From: Osmia lignaria lignaria
Taxonomy: Eukaryota; Arthropoda; Insecta; Hymenoptera; Megachilidae
Assembly: GCF_051020975.1 (NCBI RefSeq)
Contig: NW_027478159.1
Span: 10,618,501 to 10,682,500, forward strand
Direction of reading: 5' to 3'
Length of the DNA: 64,000 nucleotides
The notes beneath the pieces were generated by a model. That model made no database searches and was not told the origin of the DNA. It worked only from the letters and a program-made list of their open reading frames with translations. Below are positions 25,262 to 38,586 of this stretch, in pieces. How positions within the stretch are numbered: position 1 is the stretch's first letter; every line of letters begins with the position of its first letter. Position numbers and translations under genes: made by a program.

Positions 25262-25386
25262 CGATATATCTCGAAAACTACGCTTCTGATCAAAAAATAT
25301 CATAGAACATAAAAAGTAGGAAACTTAATTGTCTACAAAAAAGGTCTCTTAACATTTTGCCATAGCTCGCTTGGTTTCCGAGATAT
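24421..25386 (+). repeat. Three-monomer extension of the 8-monomer HOR
   Basis: The monomers at 24421, 24743 and 25065 repeat the last three variant types of the 8-mer: R/alpha, TTCAGCTC with ACTTCTTC, and TTTGGAGATATT. The block recurs at 29893-30858. It makes the super-unit 8+8+3 with part of the second round missing. The third monomer is chimeric, alpha through CGCTTC and beta from AAAAAG onward. Confidence 0.8.
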
Positions 25387-25708
25387 TTGCAGATTTATCT
25401 CAAGGGAAGGGGCCTGACGGACATATTTCGAGATATTTCTTCTTCTTGTTGTTCTTCTTCTGCACAGCTAAGCTGGAAGTGGCATTTACAGCTCGCAATA
25501 GTGCAGAGTTATCTCAAAGAAAGGGGCCACGGTGTTTCTGTATCTCTATTATGTTGGTGTGGCTTCGGAACTTTTAAATATCTTGATATATCTCGAAAAC
25601 TACGCTTCTGATCAAAAAATATCGTAGAACATAAATTGTAGGAAACATAATTCTCTACAAAAAACGTCTCTTAACATTTTGCCATAGATCGCTTCGTTTC
25701 CGAGATAT
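25387..25708 (+). repeat. Chimeric monomer at the super-HOR junction
   Basis: The 5' and middle parts carry the marks of the 19593/22168 type (GCTTGGTTTCCG before it, TTTACAGCTC, GTGTGGC, CTTGAT). From CTCGAAAAC (about 25591) onward it matches the 3' end of the monomer at 19915, including the rare ATCGTAGAAC. The switch falls in about 12 bp around GATATATCTCGA (25585-25596), inside the 10-bp tandem dimer. It marks the unequal exchange that created the 5472-bp duplication. Confidence 0.85.
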
Positions 25709-28700
25709 TTGCATATTCAGCTCAAAGGAACTGGCCTGACGGACATATTTCGAGATATTTCTTCTTCTTGTTGTTCTTCCTCTGCACAGCTAAGCTGGAA
25801 GTGGCATTTGCAGCTCGCAATAGTGCAGAGTTATCTCAAAGAAAGGGGCCACGGTGTTTCTGTATCTCTATTATGTTGGTGCGGCTTCGGAACTTTTAAA
25901 TATCTTGATATATCTCGAGAACTACGCATCTGATCAAAAAATATCATAGAACATAAAAAGTAGGAAACTTAATTGTCTACAAAAAAGGTCTCTTAACATT
26001 TTGCCATAGCTCGCTTCGTTTCCGAGATATTTGCAGATTTATCTCAAGGGAAGGGGCCTGACGGACATATTTCAAGATATTTCTTCTTCTTGTTGTTCTT
26101 CTTCTGCACAGCTAAGCTGGAAGTGGCATTTGCGGCTCGCACTAGTGCAGAGTTATCTCAACGAAAGGGGCCACGGTGTTTCTGTATCTCTATTATGTTG
26201 GTGCGGCTTCGGAACTTTTAAATATCTCGATATATCTCGAAAACTACGCTTCTGATCAAAAAATATCATAGAACATAAATTGTAGGAAACATAATTCTCT
26301 ACAAAGAGGTCTCTTAACATTTTGCCATAGCTCGCTTCGTTTCCGCGATATTTGCAGATTTATCTCAAGGGAAGGGGCCTGACGGACATATTTCGAGATA
26401 TTTCTTCTTCTTGTTGTTCTTCTTCTGCACAGCTAAGCTGGAAGTGGCATTTGCGGCTCGCACTAGTGCAGAGTTATCTCAAAGAAAGGGGCCACGGTGT
26501 TTCTGTATCTCTATTATGTTGGTGCGGCTTCGGAACTTTTAAATATCTCGATATATCTCGAAAACTACGCTTCTGATCAAAAAATATCATAGAACATAAA
26601 TTGTAGGAAACATAATTCTCTACAAAAAACGTATCTTAACATTTTGCCATAGCTCGCTTCGTTTCCGAGATATTTGCAGATTCAGCTCAAAGGAACGGGC
26701 CTGACGGACATATTTCGAGATACTTCTTCTTCTTGTTGTTCTTCCTCTGCACAGCTAAGCTGGAAGTGGCATTTGCAGCTCGCAATAGTGCAGAGTTATC
26801 TCAAAGAAAGGGGCCACGGTGTTTCTGTATCTCTATTATGTTGGTGCGGCTTCGGAACTTTTAAATATCTTGATATATCTCGAGAACTACGCATCTGATC
26901 AAAAAATATCATAGAACATAAAAAGTAGGAAACTTAATTCTCTACAAAAAAGGTCTCTTAACATTTTGCCATAGCTCGCTTCGTTTCCGAGATATTTGCA
27001 GATTTATCTCAAGGGAAGGGGCCTGACGGACATATTTGGAGATATTTCTTCTTCTTGTTGTTCTTCTTCTGCACAGCTAAGCTGGAAGTGGCATTTGCAG
27101 CTCGCAATAGTGCAGAGTTATCTCAAAGAAAGGGGCCACGGTGTTTCTGTATCTCTATTATGTTGATGCGGCTTCGGAACTTTTAAATATCTCGATATAT
27201 CTCGAAAACTACGCTTCGGATCAAAAAATATCATAGAACATAAATTGTAGGAAACATAATTCTCTACAAAAAACGTCTCTCAACATTTTGCCATAGCTCG
27301 CTTCGTTTCCGAGATATTTGCAGATTCAGCTCAAAGGAACTGGCCTGACGGACATATTTCGAGATATTTCTTCTTCTTGTTGTTCTTCCTCTGCACAGCT
27401 AAGCTGGAAGTGGCATTTGCAGCTCGCAATAGTGCAGAGTTATCTCAAAGAAAGGGGCCACGGTGTTTCTGTATCTCTATTATGTTGGTGCGGCTTCGGA
27501 ACTTTTAAATGTCTTGATATATCTCGAGAACTACGCATCTGATCAAAAAATATCATAGAACATAAAAAGTAGGAAACTTAATTCTCTACAAAAAAGGTCT
27601 CTTAACATTTTGCCATAGCTCGCTTGGTTTCCGAGATATTTGCAGATTTATCTCAAGGGAAGGGGCCTGACGGACATATTTCGAGATATTTCTTCTTCTT
27701 GTTGTTCTTCTTCTGCACAGCTAAGCTGGAAGTGGCATTTACAGCTCGCAATAGTGCAGAGTTATCTCAAAGAAAGGGGCCACGGTGTTTCTGTATCTCT
27801 ATTATGTTGGTGTGGCTTCGGAACTTTTAAATATCTTGATATATCTCGAGAACTACGCATCTGATCAAAAAATATCATAGAACATAAATTGTAGGAAACA
27901 TAATTCTCTACAAAAAAGGTCTCTTAACATTTTGCCATAGCTCGCTTCGTTTCCGAGATATTTGCAGATTTATCTCAAGGGAAGGGGCCTGACGGACATA
28001 TTTCGAGATATTTCTTCTTCTTGTTGTTCTTCTTCTGCACAGCTAAGCTGGAAGTGGCATTTGCGGCTCGCACTAGTGCAGAGTTATCTCAAAGAAAGGG
28101 GCCACGGTGTTTCTGTATCCCTATTATGTTGGTGCGGCTTCGGAACTTTTAAATATCTCGATATATCTCGAAAACTACGCTTCTGATCAAAAAATATCAT
28201 AGAACATAAATTGTAGGAAACATAATTCTCTACAAAAAACGTCTCTTAACATTTTGCCATAGATCGCTTCGTTTCCGAGATATTTGCAGATTCAGCTCAA
28301 AGGAACTGGCCTGACGGACATATTTCGAGATATTTCTTCTTCTTGTTGTTCTTCCTCTGCACAGCTAAGCTGGAAGTGGCATTTGCAGCTCGCAATAGTG
28401 CAGAGTTATCTCAAAGAAAGGGGCCACGGTGTTTCTGTATCTCTATTATGTTGGTGCGGCTTCGGAACTTTTAAATATCTTGATATATCTCGAGAACTAC
28501 GCATCTGATCAAAAAATATCATAGAACATAAAAAGTAGGAAACTTAATTGTCTACAAAAAAGGTCTCTTAACATTTTGCCATAGCTCGCTTCGTTTCCGA
28601 GATATTTGCAGATTTATCTCAAGGGAAGGGGCCTGACGGACATATTTCAAGATATTTCTTCTTCTTGTTGTTCTTCTTCTGCACAGCTAAGCTGGAAGTG

Positions 28701-30733
28701 GCATTTGCGGCTCGCACTAGTGCAGAGTTATCTCAACGAAAGGGGCCACGGTGTTTCTGTATCTCTATTATGTTGGTGCGGCTTCGGAACTTTTAAATAT
28801 CTCGATATATCTCGAAAACTACGCTTCTGATCAAAAAATATCATAGAACATAAATTGTAGGAAACATAATTCTCTACAAAGAGGTCTCTTAACATTTTGC
28901 CATAGCTCGCTTCGTTTCCGAGATATTTGCAGATTTATCTCAAGGGAAGGGGCCTGACGGACATATTTCGAGATATTTCTTCTTCTTGTTGTTCTTCTTC
29001 TGCTCAGCTAAGCTGGAAGTGGCATTTGCGGCTCGCACTAGTGCAGAGTTATCTCAAAGAAAGGGGCCACGGTGTTTCTGTATCTCTATTATGTTGGTGC
29101 GGCTTCGGAACTTTTAAATATCTCGATATATCTCGAAAACTACGCTTCTGATCAAAAAATATCATAGAACATAAATTGTAGGAAACATAATTCTCTACAA
29201 AAAACGTATCTTAACATTTTGCCATAGCTCGCTTCGTTTCCGAGATATTTGCAGATTCAGCTCAAAGGAACGGGCCTGACGGACATATTTCGAGATACTT
29301 CTTCTTCTTGTTGTTCTTCCTCTGCACAGCTAAGCTGGAAGTGGCATTTGCAGCTCGCAATAGTGCAGAGTTATCTCAAAGAAAGGGGCCACGGTGTTTC
29401 TGTATCTCTATTATGTTGGTGCGGCTTCGGAACTTTTAAATATCTTGATATATCTCGAGAACTACGCATCTGATCAAAAAATATCATAGAACATAAAAAG
29501 TAGGAAACTTAATTCTCTACAAAAAAGGTCTCTTAACATTTTGCCATAGCTCGCTTCGTTTCCGAGATATTTGCAGATTTATCTCAAGGGAAGGGGCCTG
29601 ACGGACATATTTGGAGATATTTCTTCTTCTTGTTGTTCTTCTTCTGCACAGCTAAGCTGGAAGTGGCATTTGCAGCTCGCAATAGTGCAGAGTTATCTCA
29701 AAGAAAGGGGCCACGGTGTTTCTGTATCTCTATTATGTTGATGCGGCTTCGGAACTTTTAAATATCTTGATATATCTCGAGAACTACGCATCTGATCAAA
29801 AAATATCATAGAACATAAAAAGTAGGAAACTTAATTCTCTACAAAAAAGGTCTCTTAACATTTTGCCATAGCTCGCTTCGTTTCCGAGATATTTGCAGAT
29901 TTATCTCAAGGGAAGGGGCCTGACGGACATATTTCGAGATATTTCTTCTTCTTGTTGTTCTTCTTCTGCACAGCTAAGCTGGAAGTGGCATTTGCGGCTC
30001 GCACTAGTGCAGAGTTATCTCAAAGAAAGGGGCCACGGTGTTTCTGTATCCCTATTATGTTGGTGCGGCTTCGGAACTTTTAAATATCTCGATATATCTC
30101 GAAAACTACGCTTCTGATCAAAAAATATCATAGAACATAAATTGTAGGAAACATAATTCTCTACAAAAAACGTCTCTTAACATTTTGCCATAGCTCGCTT
30201 CGTTTCCGAGATATTTGCAGATTCAGCTCAAAGGAACGGGCCTGACGGACATATTTCGAGATACTTCTTCTTCTTGTTGTTCTTCCTCTGCACAGCTAAG
30301 CTGGAAGTGGCATTTGCAGCTCGCAATAGTGCAGAGTTATCTCAAAGAAAGGGGCCACGGTGTTTCTGTATCTCTATTATGTTGGTGCGGCTTCGGAACT
30401 TTTAAATATCTTGATATATCTCGAGAACTACGCATCTGATCAAAAAATATCATAGAACATAAAAAGTAGGAAACTTAATTCTCTATAAAAAAGGTCTCTT
30501 AACATTTTGCCATAGCTCGCTTCGTTTCCGAGATATTTGCAGATTTATCTCAAGGGAAGGGGCCTGACGGACATATTTGGAGATATTTCTTCTTCTTGTT
30601 GTTCTTCTTCTGCACAGCTAAGCTGGAAGTGGCATTTGCAGCTCGCAATAGTGCAGAGTTATCTCAAAGAAAGGGGCCACGGTGTTTCTGTATCTCTATT
30701 ATGTTGGTGCGGCTTCGGAACTTTTAAATATCT
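25623..30733 (+). repeat. 17-monomer super-HOR, copy 2 (period 5472)
   Basis: Second copy of 20151-25261, with about two differences noticed in 5.1 kb. It contains its own 8-monomer units (from 27318) and the three-monomer extension (29893-30733). Unlike copy 1, its last monomer keeps a beta 3' half and is followed by the variant order seen at 1245-1888. Confidence 0.9.
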
Positions 30734-30858
30734 TGATATATCTCGAGAACTACGCATCTGATCAAAAAATATCATAGAACATAAAAAGTAGGAAACTTAA
30801 TTCTCTACAAAAAAGGTCTCTTAACATTTTGCCATAGCTCGCTTCGTTTCCGAGATAT

Positions 30859-32146
30859 TTGCAGATTTATCTCAAAGGAAGGGGCCTGACGGACATATTT
30901 CGAGATATTTCTTCTTCTTGTTGTTCTTCTTCTGCACAGCTAAGCTGGAAGTGGCATTTGCGGCTCGCACTAGTGCAGAGTTATCTCAAAGAAAGGGGCC
31001 ACGGTGTTTCTGTATCTCTATTATGTTGGTGCGGCTTCGGAACTTTTAAATATCTCGATATATCTCGAAAACTACGCTTCTGATCAAAAAATATCATAGA
31101 ACATAAATTGTAGGAAACATAATTCTCTACAAAAAAGGTCTCTTAACATTTTGCCATAGCTCGCTTCGTTTCCGAGATATTTGCAGATATATCTCAAGGG
31201 AAGGGGCCTGACGGACATATTTCGAGATATTTCTTCTTCTTGTTGTTCTTCTTCTGCACAGCTAAGCTGGAAGTGGCATTTGCGGCTCGCACTAGTGCAG
31301 AGTTATCTCAAAGAAAGGGGCCACGGTGTTTCTGTATCTCTATTATGTTGGTGCGGCTTCGGAACTTTTAAATATCTTGATATATCTCGAGAACTACGCA
31401 TCTGATCAAAAAATATCATAGAACATAAAAAGTAGGAAACTTAATTCTCTACAAAAAAGGTCTCTTAACATTTTGCCATAGCTCGCTTCGTTTCCGAGAT
31501 ATTTGCAGATTTATCTCAAGGGAAGGGGCCTGACGGACATATTTCGAGATATTTCTTCTTCTTGTTGTTCTTCTTCTGCACAGCTAAGCTGGAAGTGGCA
31601 TTTGCGGCTCGCACTAGTGCAGAGTTATCTCAAAGAAAGGGGCCACGGTGTTTCTGTATCTCTATTATGTTGGTGCGGCTTCGGAACTTTTAAATATCTT
31701 GATATATCTCGAGAACTACGCATCTGATCAAAAAATATCATAGAACATAAAAAGTAGGAAACTTAATTCTCTACAAAAAAGGTCTCTTAACATTTTGCCA
31801 TAGCTCGCTTCGTTTCCGAGATATTTGCAGATTTATCTCAAGGGAAGGGGCCTGACGGACATATTTCGAGATATTTCTTCTTCTTGTTGTTCTTCTTCTG
31901 CACAGCTAAGCTGGAAGTGGCATTTGCAGCTCGCACTAGCGCAGAGTTATCTCAAAGAAAGGGGCCACGGTGTTTCTGTATCTCTATTATGTTGGTGCGG
32001 CTTCGGAACTTTTAAATATCTTGATATATCTCGAGAACTACGCATCTGATCAAAAAATATCATAGAACATGAAAAGTAGAAAACTTAATTCTCTACAAAA
32101 AAGGTCTCTTAACATTTTGCCATAGCTCGCTTCGTTTCCGAGATAT
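30859..32146 (+). repeat. Four monomers linking the super-HOR to the NWKWHF-type block
   Basis: The first two monomers (30859 with CTCAAAGGAAGG, 31181 with GCAGATATATC) follow the ones at 30215 and 30537 in the same order as 601-1888 and 4782-6069, so this four-part module is used at least three times in the array. The copy at 31825 carries CACTAGCGCAG and ends CATGAAAAGTAG, like the one at 16695. Confidence 0.8.
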
Positions 32147-35100
32147 TTGCAGATTTATCTGAAGGGAAGGGGCCTAACGGACATATTTCGAGATATTTCT
32201 TCTTCTTGTTGTTCTTCTTCTGCACAGCTAAACTGGAAGTGGCATTTCCAGCTCGCAATAGTGCAGAGTTATCTCAAAGAAAGGGGCCACGGTGTATCTG
32301 TATCTCTATTATGTTGGTGCGGCTTCGGAACTTTTAAATATCTTGATATATCTCGAGAACTACGCATCTGATCAAAAAATATCATAGAACATAAAAAGTA
32401 GGAAACTTAATTCTCTACAAAAAAGCTCTCTTAACATTTTGCCATAGCTCGCTTTGTTTCCGAGATATTTGCAGATTTATCTCAAGGGAAGTGGCCTGAC
32501 GGACATATTTCGAGATATTTCTTCTTCTTGTTGTTCTTCTTCTGCACAGCTAAGCTGGAAGTGGCATTTGCGGCTCGCACTAGTGCAGAGTTATCTCAAA
32601 GAAAGGGGCCACGGTGTTTCTGTATCCCTATTATGTTGGTGCGGCTTCGGAACTTTTAAATATCTCGATATATCTCGAAAACTACGCTTCTGATCAAAAA
32701 ATATCATAGAACATAAATTGTAGGAAACATAATTCTCTACAAAAAAGGTCTCTTAACATTTTGCCATAGCTCGCTTGGTTTCCGAGATATTTGCAGATAT
32801 ATCTCAAGGGAAGGGGCCTGACGGACATATTTCGAGATATTTCTTCTTCTTGTTGTTCTTCTTCTGCACAGCTAAGCTGGAAGTGGCATTTGCAGCTCGC
32901 ACTAGTGCAGAGTTATCTCAAAGAAAGGGGCCACGGTGTTTGTGTATCTCTATTATGTTGGTGCGGCTTCGGAACTTTTAAATATCTCGATATATCTCGA
33001 AAACTACGCTTCTGATCAAAAAATATCATAGAACATGAAAAGTAGAAAACTTAATTCTCTACAAAAAAGGTCTCTTAACATTTTGCCATAGCTCGCTTCG
33101 TTTCCGAGATATTTGCAGATTTATCTGAAGGGAAGGGGCCTAACGGACATATTTCGAGATATTTCTTCTTCTTGTTGTTCTTCTTCTGCACAGCTAAACT
33201 GGAAGTGGCATTTCCAGCTCGCAATAGTGCAGAGTTATCTCAAAGAAAGGGGCCACGGTGTATCTGTATCTCTATTATGTTGGTGCGGCTTCGGAACTTT
33301 TAAATATCTTGATATATCTGGAGAACTACGCATCTGATCAAAAAATATCATAGAACATAAAAAGTAGGAAACTTAATTCTCTACAAAAAAGGTCTCTTAA
33401 CATTTTGCCATAGCTCGCTTCGTTTCCGAGATATTTGCAGATTTATCTCAAGGGAAGGGGCCTGACGGACATATTTCGAGATATTTCTTCTTCTTGTTGT
33501 TCTTCTTCTGCACAGCTGAGCTGGAAGTGGCATTTGCAGGTCGCAATAGTGCAGAGTTATCTCAAAGAAAGGGGCCACGGTGTTTCTGTATCTCTATTAT
33601 GTTGGTGCGGCTTCGGAACTTTTAAATATCTCGATATATCTCGAAAACTACGCTTCTGATCAAAAAATATCATAGAACATAAATTGTAGGAAACATAATT
33701 CTGTACAAAAAAGGTCTCTTAACATTTTGCCATAGCTCGCTTCGCTTCCGAGATATTTGCAGATTTATCTCAAGGGAAGGGGCCTGACGGACATATTTCG
33801 AGATATTTCTTCTTCTTGTTGTTCTTCTTCTGCACAGCTAAGCTGGAAGTGGCATTTGCGGCTCGCACTAGTGCAGAGTTATCTCAAAGAAAGGGGCCAC
33901 GGTGTTTCTGTATCTCTATTATGTTGGTGCGGCTTCGGAACTTTTAAATATCTTGATATATCTCGAGAACTACGCATCTGATCAAAAAATATCATAGAAC
34001 ATAAAAAGTAGGAAACTTAATTCTCTACAAAAAAGGTCTCTTAATATTTTGCCATAGCTCGCTTCGTTTCCGAGATATTTGCAGATTTATCTCAAGGGAA
34101 GGGGCCTGACGGACATATTTCGAGATATTTCTTCTTCTTGTTGTTCTTCTTCTGCACAGCTAAGCTGGAAGTGGCATTTGCAGCTCGCACTAGTGCAGAG
34201 TTATCTCAAAGAAAGGGGCCACGGTGTTTCTGTATCTCTATTATGTTGGTGCGGCTTCGGAACTTTTAAATATCTTGATATATCTCGAGAACTACGCATC
34301 TGATCAAAAAATATCATAGAACATAAAAAGTAGGAAACTTAATTCTCTACAAAAAAGGTCTCTTAATATTTTGCCATAGCTCGCTTCGTTTCCGAGATAT
34401 TTGCAGATTTATCTCAAGGGAAGGGGCCTGTCGGACATATTTCGAGATATTTCTTCTTCTTGTTGTTCTTCTTCTGCACAGCTAAGCTGGAAGTGGCATT
34501 TGCAGCGCGCAATAGTGCAGAGTTATCTCAAAGAGAGGGGCCACGGTGTTTCTGTATCTCTATTATGTTGGTGCGGCTTCGGAACTTTTAAGTATCTTGA
34601 TCTATCTCGAGAACTACGCATCTGATCAAAAAATATCATAGAAGATAAAAAGTAGGAAACTTAATTCTCTACAAAAAAGGTCTCTTAACATTTCGCCATA
34701 GCTCGCATCGTTTCCGAGATATTTGCAGATTTATCTCAAGGGAAGGGGCCTGTCGGACATATTTCGAGATATTTCTTCTTCTTGTTGCTCTTCTTCTGCA
34801 CAGCTAAGCTGGAAGTGGCATTTGCGGCTCGCACTAGTGCAGAGTTATCTCAAAGAAAGGGGCCACGGTGTTTCTGTATCTCTATTATGTTGGTGCGGCT
34901 TCGGAACTTTTAAATATCTTGATATATCTCGAGAACTACGCATCTGATCAAAAAATATCATAGAACGTAAAAAGTAGGAAACTTAATTCTCTACAAAAAA
35001 GGTCTCTTAATATTTTGCCATAGCTCGCTTCGTTTCCGAGATATTTGCAGATTTATCTCAAGGGAAGGGGCCTGACGGACATATTTCGAGATATTTCTTC

Positions 35101-36010
35101 TTCTTGTTGTTCTTCTTCTGCACAGCTAAGCTGGAAGTGGCATTTGCAGCTCGCACTAGTGCAGAGTTATCTCAAAGAAAGGGGCCACGGTGTTTCTGTA
35201 TCTCTATTATGTTGGTGCGGCTTCGGAACTTTTAAATATCTCGATATATCTCGAAAACTACGCTTCTGATCAAAAAATATCATAGAACATAAAAAGTAGG
35301 AAACTTAATTCTCTACAAAAAAGGTCTCTTAACATTTTGCCATAGCTCGCTTCGTTTCCGAGATATTTGCAGATTTATCTCAAAGGAACGGGCCTGACGG
35401 TCATATTTCGAGATACTTCTTCTTCTTGTTGTTCTTCCTCTGCACAGCTAAGCTGGAAGTGGCATTTGCAGCTCGCAATAGTGCAGAGTTATCTCAAAGA
35501 AAGGGGCCACGGTGTTTCTGTATCTCTATTATGTTGGTGCGGCTTCGGAACTTTTAAATATCTTGATATATCTCGAGAACTACGCATCTGATCAAAAAAT
35601 ATCATAGAACCTGAAAAGTAGGAAACTTAATTCTCTACAAAAAAGGTCTCTTAACATTTTGCCATAGCTCGCTTCGTTTCCGAGATATTTGCAGATTTAT
35701 CTGAAGGGAAGGGGCCTAACGGACATATTTCGAGATATTTCTTCTTCTTGTTGTTCTTCTTCTGCACAGCTAAACTGGAAGTGGCATTTCCAGCTCGCAA
35801 TAGTGCAGAGTTATCTCAAAGAAAGGGGCCACGGTGTTTCTGTATCTCTATTATGTTGGTGCGGCTTCGGAACTTTTAAATATCTTGATATATCTCGAGA
35901 ACTACGCATCTGATCAAAAAATATCATAGAACATAAAAAGTAGGAAACTTAATTCTCTACAAAAAAGGTCTCTTAACATTTTGCCATAGCTCGCTTCGCT
36001 TCCGAGATAT
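32147..36010 (+). repeat. Mosaic satellite block, twelve monomers with local duplications
   Basis: The monomers at 32147 and 33113 are near copies 966 bp apart, sharing ATTTATCTGAAGG, CCTAACGG, AACTGGAAGTGGCATTTCC and the rare GTGTATCTGTATC. The one at 35689 shares the first three marks. TTAATATTTTGCC precedes 34079, 34401 and 35045. The pair at 34401 and 34723 (CAGCGCGC, GATCTATC, CATTTCGCC, TTGCTCTTC) is the source or a relative of half of the tetramer HOR downstream. The copy at 35367 has a private ACGGTCATATT. Confidence 0.82.
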
Positions 36011-37298
36011 TTGCAGATTTATCTCAAGGGAAGGGGCCTGACGGACATATTTCGAGATATTTCTTCTTCTTGTTGTTCTTCTTCTGCACAGCTAAGCTGG
36101 AAGTGGCATTTGCGGCTCGCACTAGTGCAGAGTTATCTCAAAGAAAGGGGCCACGGTGTTTCTGTATCTCTATTATGTTGGTGCGGCTTCGGAACTTTTA
36201 AATATCTCGATATATCTCGAAAACTACGCTTCTGATCAAAAAATATCATAGAACATAAATTGTAGGAAACATAATTCGCTACAAAAAACGTATCTTAACA
36301 TTTTGCCATAGCTCGCTTCGTTTCCGAGATATTTGCAGATTCAGCTCAAAGGAACGGGCCTGACGGACATATTTCGAGATACTTCTTCTTCTTGTTGTTT
36401 TTCCTCTGCACAGCTAAGCTGGAAGTGGCATTTGCAGCTCGCAATAGTGCAGAGTTATCTCAAAGAAAGGGGCCACGGTGTTTCTGTATCTCTATTATGT
36501 TGGTGCGGCTTCGGAACTTTTAAATATCTTGATATATCTCGAGAACTACGCATCTGATCAAAAAATATCATAGAACATAAAAAGTAGGAAACTTAATTCT
36601 CTACAAAAAAGGTCTCTTAATATTTTGCCATAGCTCGCTTCGTTTCCGAGATATTTGCAGATTTATCTCAAGGGAAGGGGCCTGTCGGACATATTTCGAG
36701 ATATTTCTTCTTCTTGTTGTTCTTCTTCTGCACAGCTAAGCTGGAAGTGGCATTTGCAGCGCGCAATAGTGCAGAGTTATCTCAAAGAGAGGGGCCACGG
36801 TGTTTCTGTATCTCTATTATGTTGGTGCGGCTTCGGAACTTTTAAGTATCTTGATCTATCTCGAGAACTACGCATCTGATCAAAAAATATCATAGAAGAT
36901 AAAAAGTAGGAAACTTAATTCTCTACAAAAAAGGTCTCTTAACATTTCGCCATAGCTCGCATCGTTTCCGAGATATTTGCAGATTTATCTCAAGGGAAGG
37001 GGCCTGTCGGACATATTTCGAGATATTTCTTCTTCTTGTTGCTCTTCTTCTGCACAGCTAAGCTGGAAGTGGCATTTGCGGCTCGCACTAGTGCAGAGTT
37101 ATCTCAAAGAAAGGGGCCACGGTGTTTCTGTATCTCTATTATGTTGGTGCGGCTTCGGAACTTTTAAATATCTTGATATATCTCGAGAACTACGCATCTG
37201 ATCAAAAAATATCATAGAACATAAAAAGTAGGAAACTTAATTCTCTACAAAAAAGGTCTCTTAACATTTTGCCATAGCTCGCTTCGCTTCCGAGATAT
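36011..37298 (+). repeat. 4-monomer HOR, copy 1 (1288 bp)
   Basis: Monomers at 36011, 36333, 36655 and 36977 repeat exactly every 1288 bp. Marks: GCTTCGCTTCCG before the first, AATTCGCTAC after it, GTTGTTTTTCC in the second, CAGCGCGC with CTGTCGG, AAGTATCTTGATCTATC and AGAAGAT in the third, and CATTTCGCC, CTCGCATCG and TTGCTCTTC around the fourth. Confidence 0.92.
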
Positions 37299-38586
37299 TT
37301 GCAGATTTATCTCAAGGGAAGGGGCCTGACGGACATATTTCGAGATATTTCTTCTTCTTGTTGTTCTTCTTCTGCACAGCTAAGCTGGAAGTGGCATTTG
37401 CGGCTCGCACTAGTGCAGAGTTATCTCAAAGAAAGGGGCCACGGTGTTTCTGTATCTCTATTATGTTGGTGCGGCTTCGGAACTTTTAAATATCTCGATA
37501 TATCTCGAAAACTACGCTTCTGATCAAAAAATATCATAGAACATAAATTGTAGGAAACATAATTCGCTACAAAAAACGTATCTTAACATTTTGCCATAGC
37601 TCGCTTCGTTTCCGAGATATTTGCAGATTCAGCTCAAAGGAACGGGCCTGACGGACATATTTCGAGATACTTCTTCTTCTTGTTGTTTTTCCTCTGCACA
37701 GCTAAGCTGGAAGTGGCATTTGCAGCTCGCAATAGTGCAGAGTTATCTCAAAGAAAGGGGCCACGGTGTTTCTGTATCTCTATTATGTTGGTGCGGCTTC
37801 GGAACTTTTAAATATCTTGATATATCTCGAGAACTACGCATCTGATCAAAAAATATCATAGAACATAAAAAGTAGGAAACTTAATTCTCTACAAAAAAGG
37901 TCTCTTAATATTTTGCCATAGCTCGCTTCGTTTCCGAGATATTTGCAGATTTATCTCAAGGGAAGGGGCCTGTCGGACATATTTCGAGATATTTCTTCTT
38001 CTTGTTGTTCTTCTTCTGCACAGCTAAGCTGGAAGTGGCATTTGCAGCGCGCAATAGTGCAGAGTTATCTCAAAGAGAGGGGCCACGGTGTTTCTGTATC
38101 TCTATTATGTTGGTGCGGCTTCGGAACTTTTAAGTATCTTGATCTATCTCGAGAACTACGCATCTGATCAAAAAATATCATAGAAGATAAAAAGTAGGAA
38201 ACTTAATTCTCTACAAAAAAGGTCTCTTAAGATTTCGCCATAGCTCGCATCGTTTCCGAGATATTTGCAGATTTATCTCAAGCGAAGGGGCCTGTCGGAC
38301 ATATTTCGAGATATTTCTTCTTCTTGTTGCTCTTCTTCTGCACAGCTAAGCTGGAAGTGGCATTTGCGGCTCGCACTAGTGCAGAGTTATCTCAAAGAAA
38401 GGGGCCACGGTGTTTCTGTATCTCTATTATGTTGGTGCGGCTTCGGAACTTTTAAATATCTTGATATATCTCGAGAACTACGCATCTGATCAAAAAATAT
38501 CATAGAACATAAAAAGTAGGAAACTTAATTCTCTACAAAAAAGGTCTCTTAACATTTTGCCATAGCTCGCTTCGCTTCCGAGATAT
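37299..38586 (+). repeat. 4-monomer HOR, copy 2 (1288 bp)
   Basis: Same four variants as copy 1. Two private substitutions mark this copy only: TTAAGATTTCGCC (G at 38231) and CTCAAGCGAAGG (C at 38283). They must have arisen after the last duplication. Confidence 0.92.
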
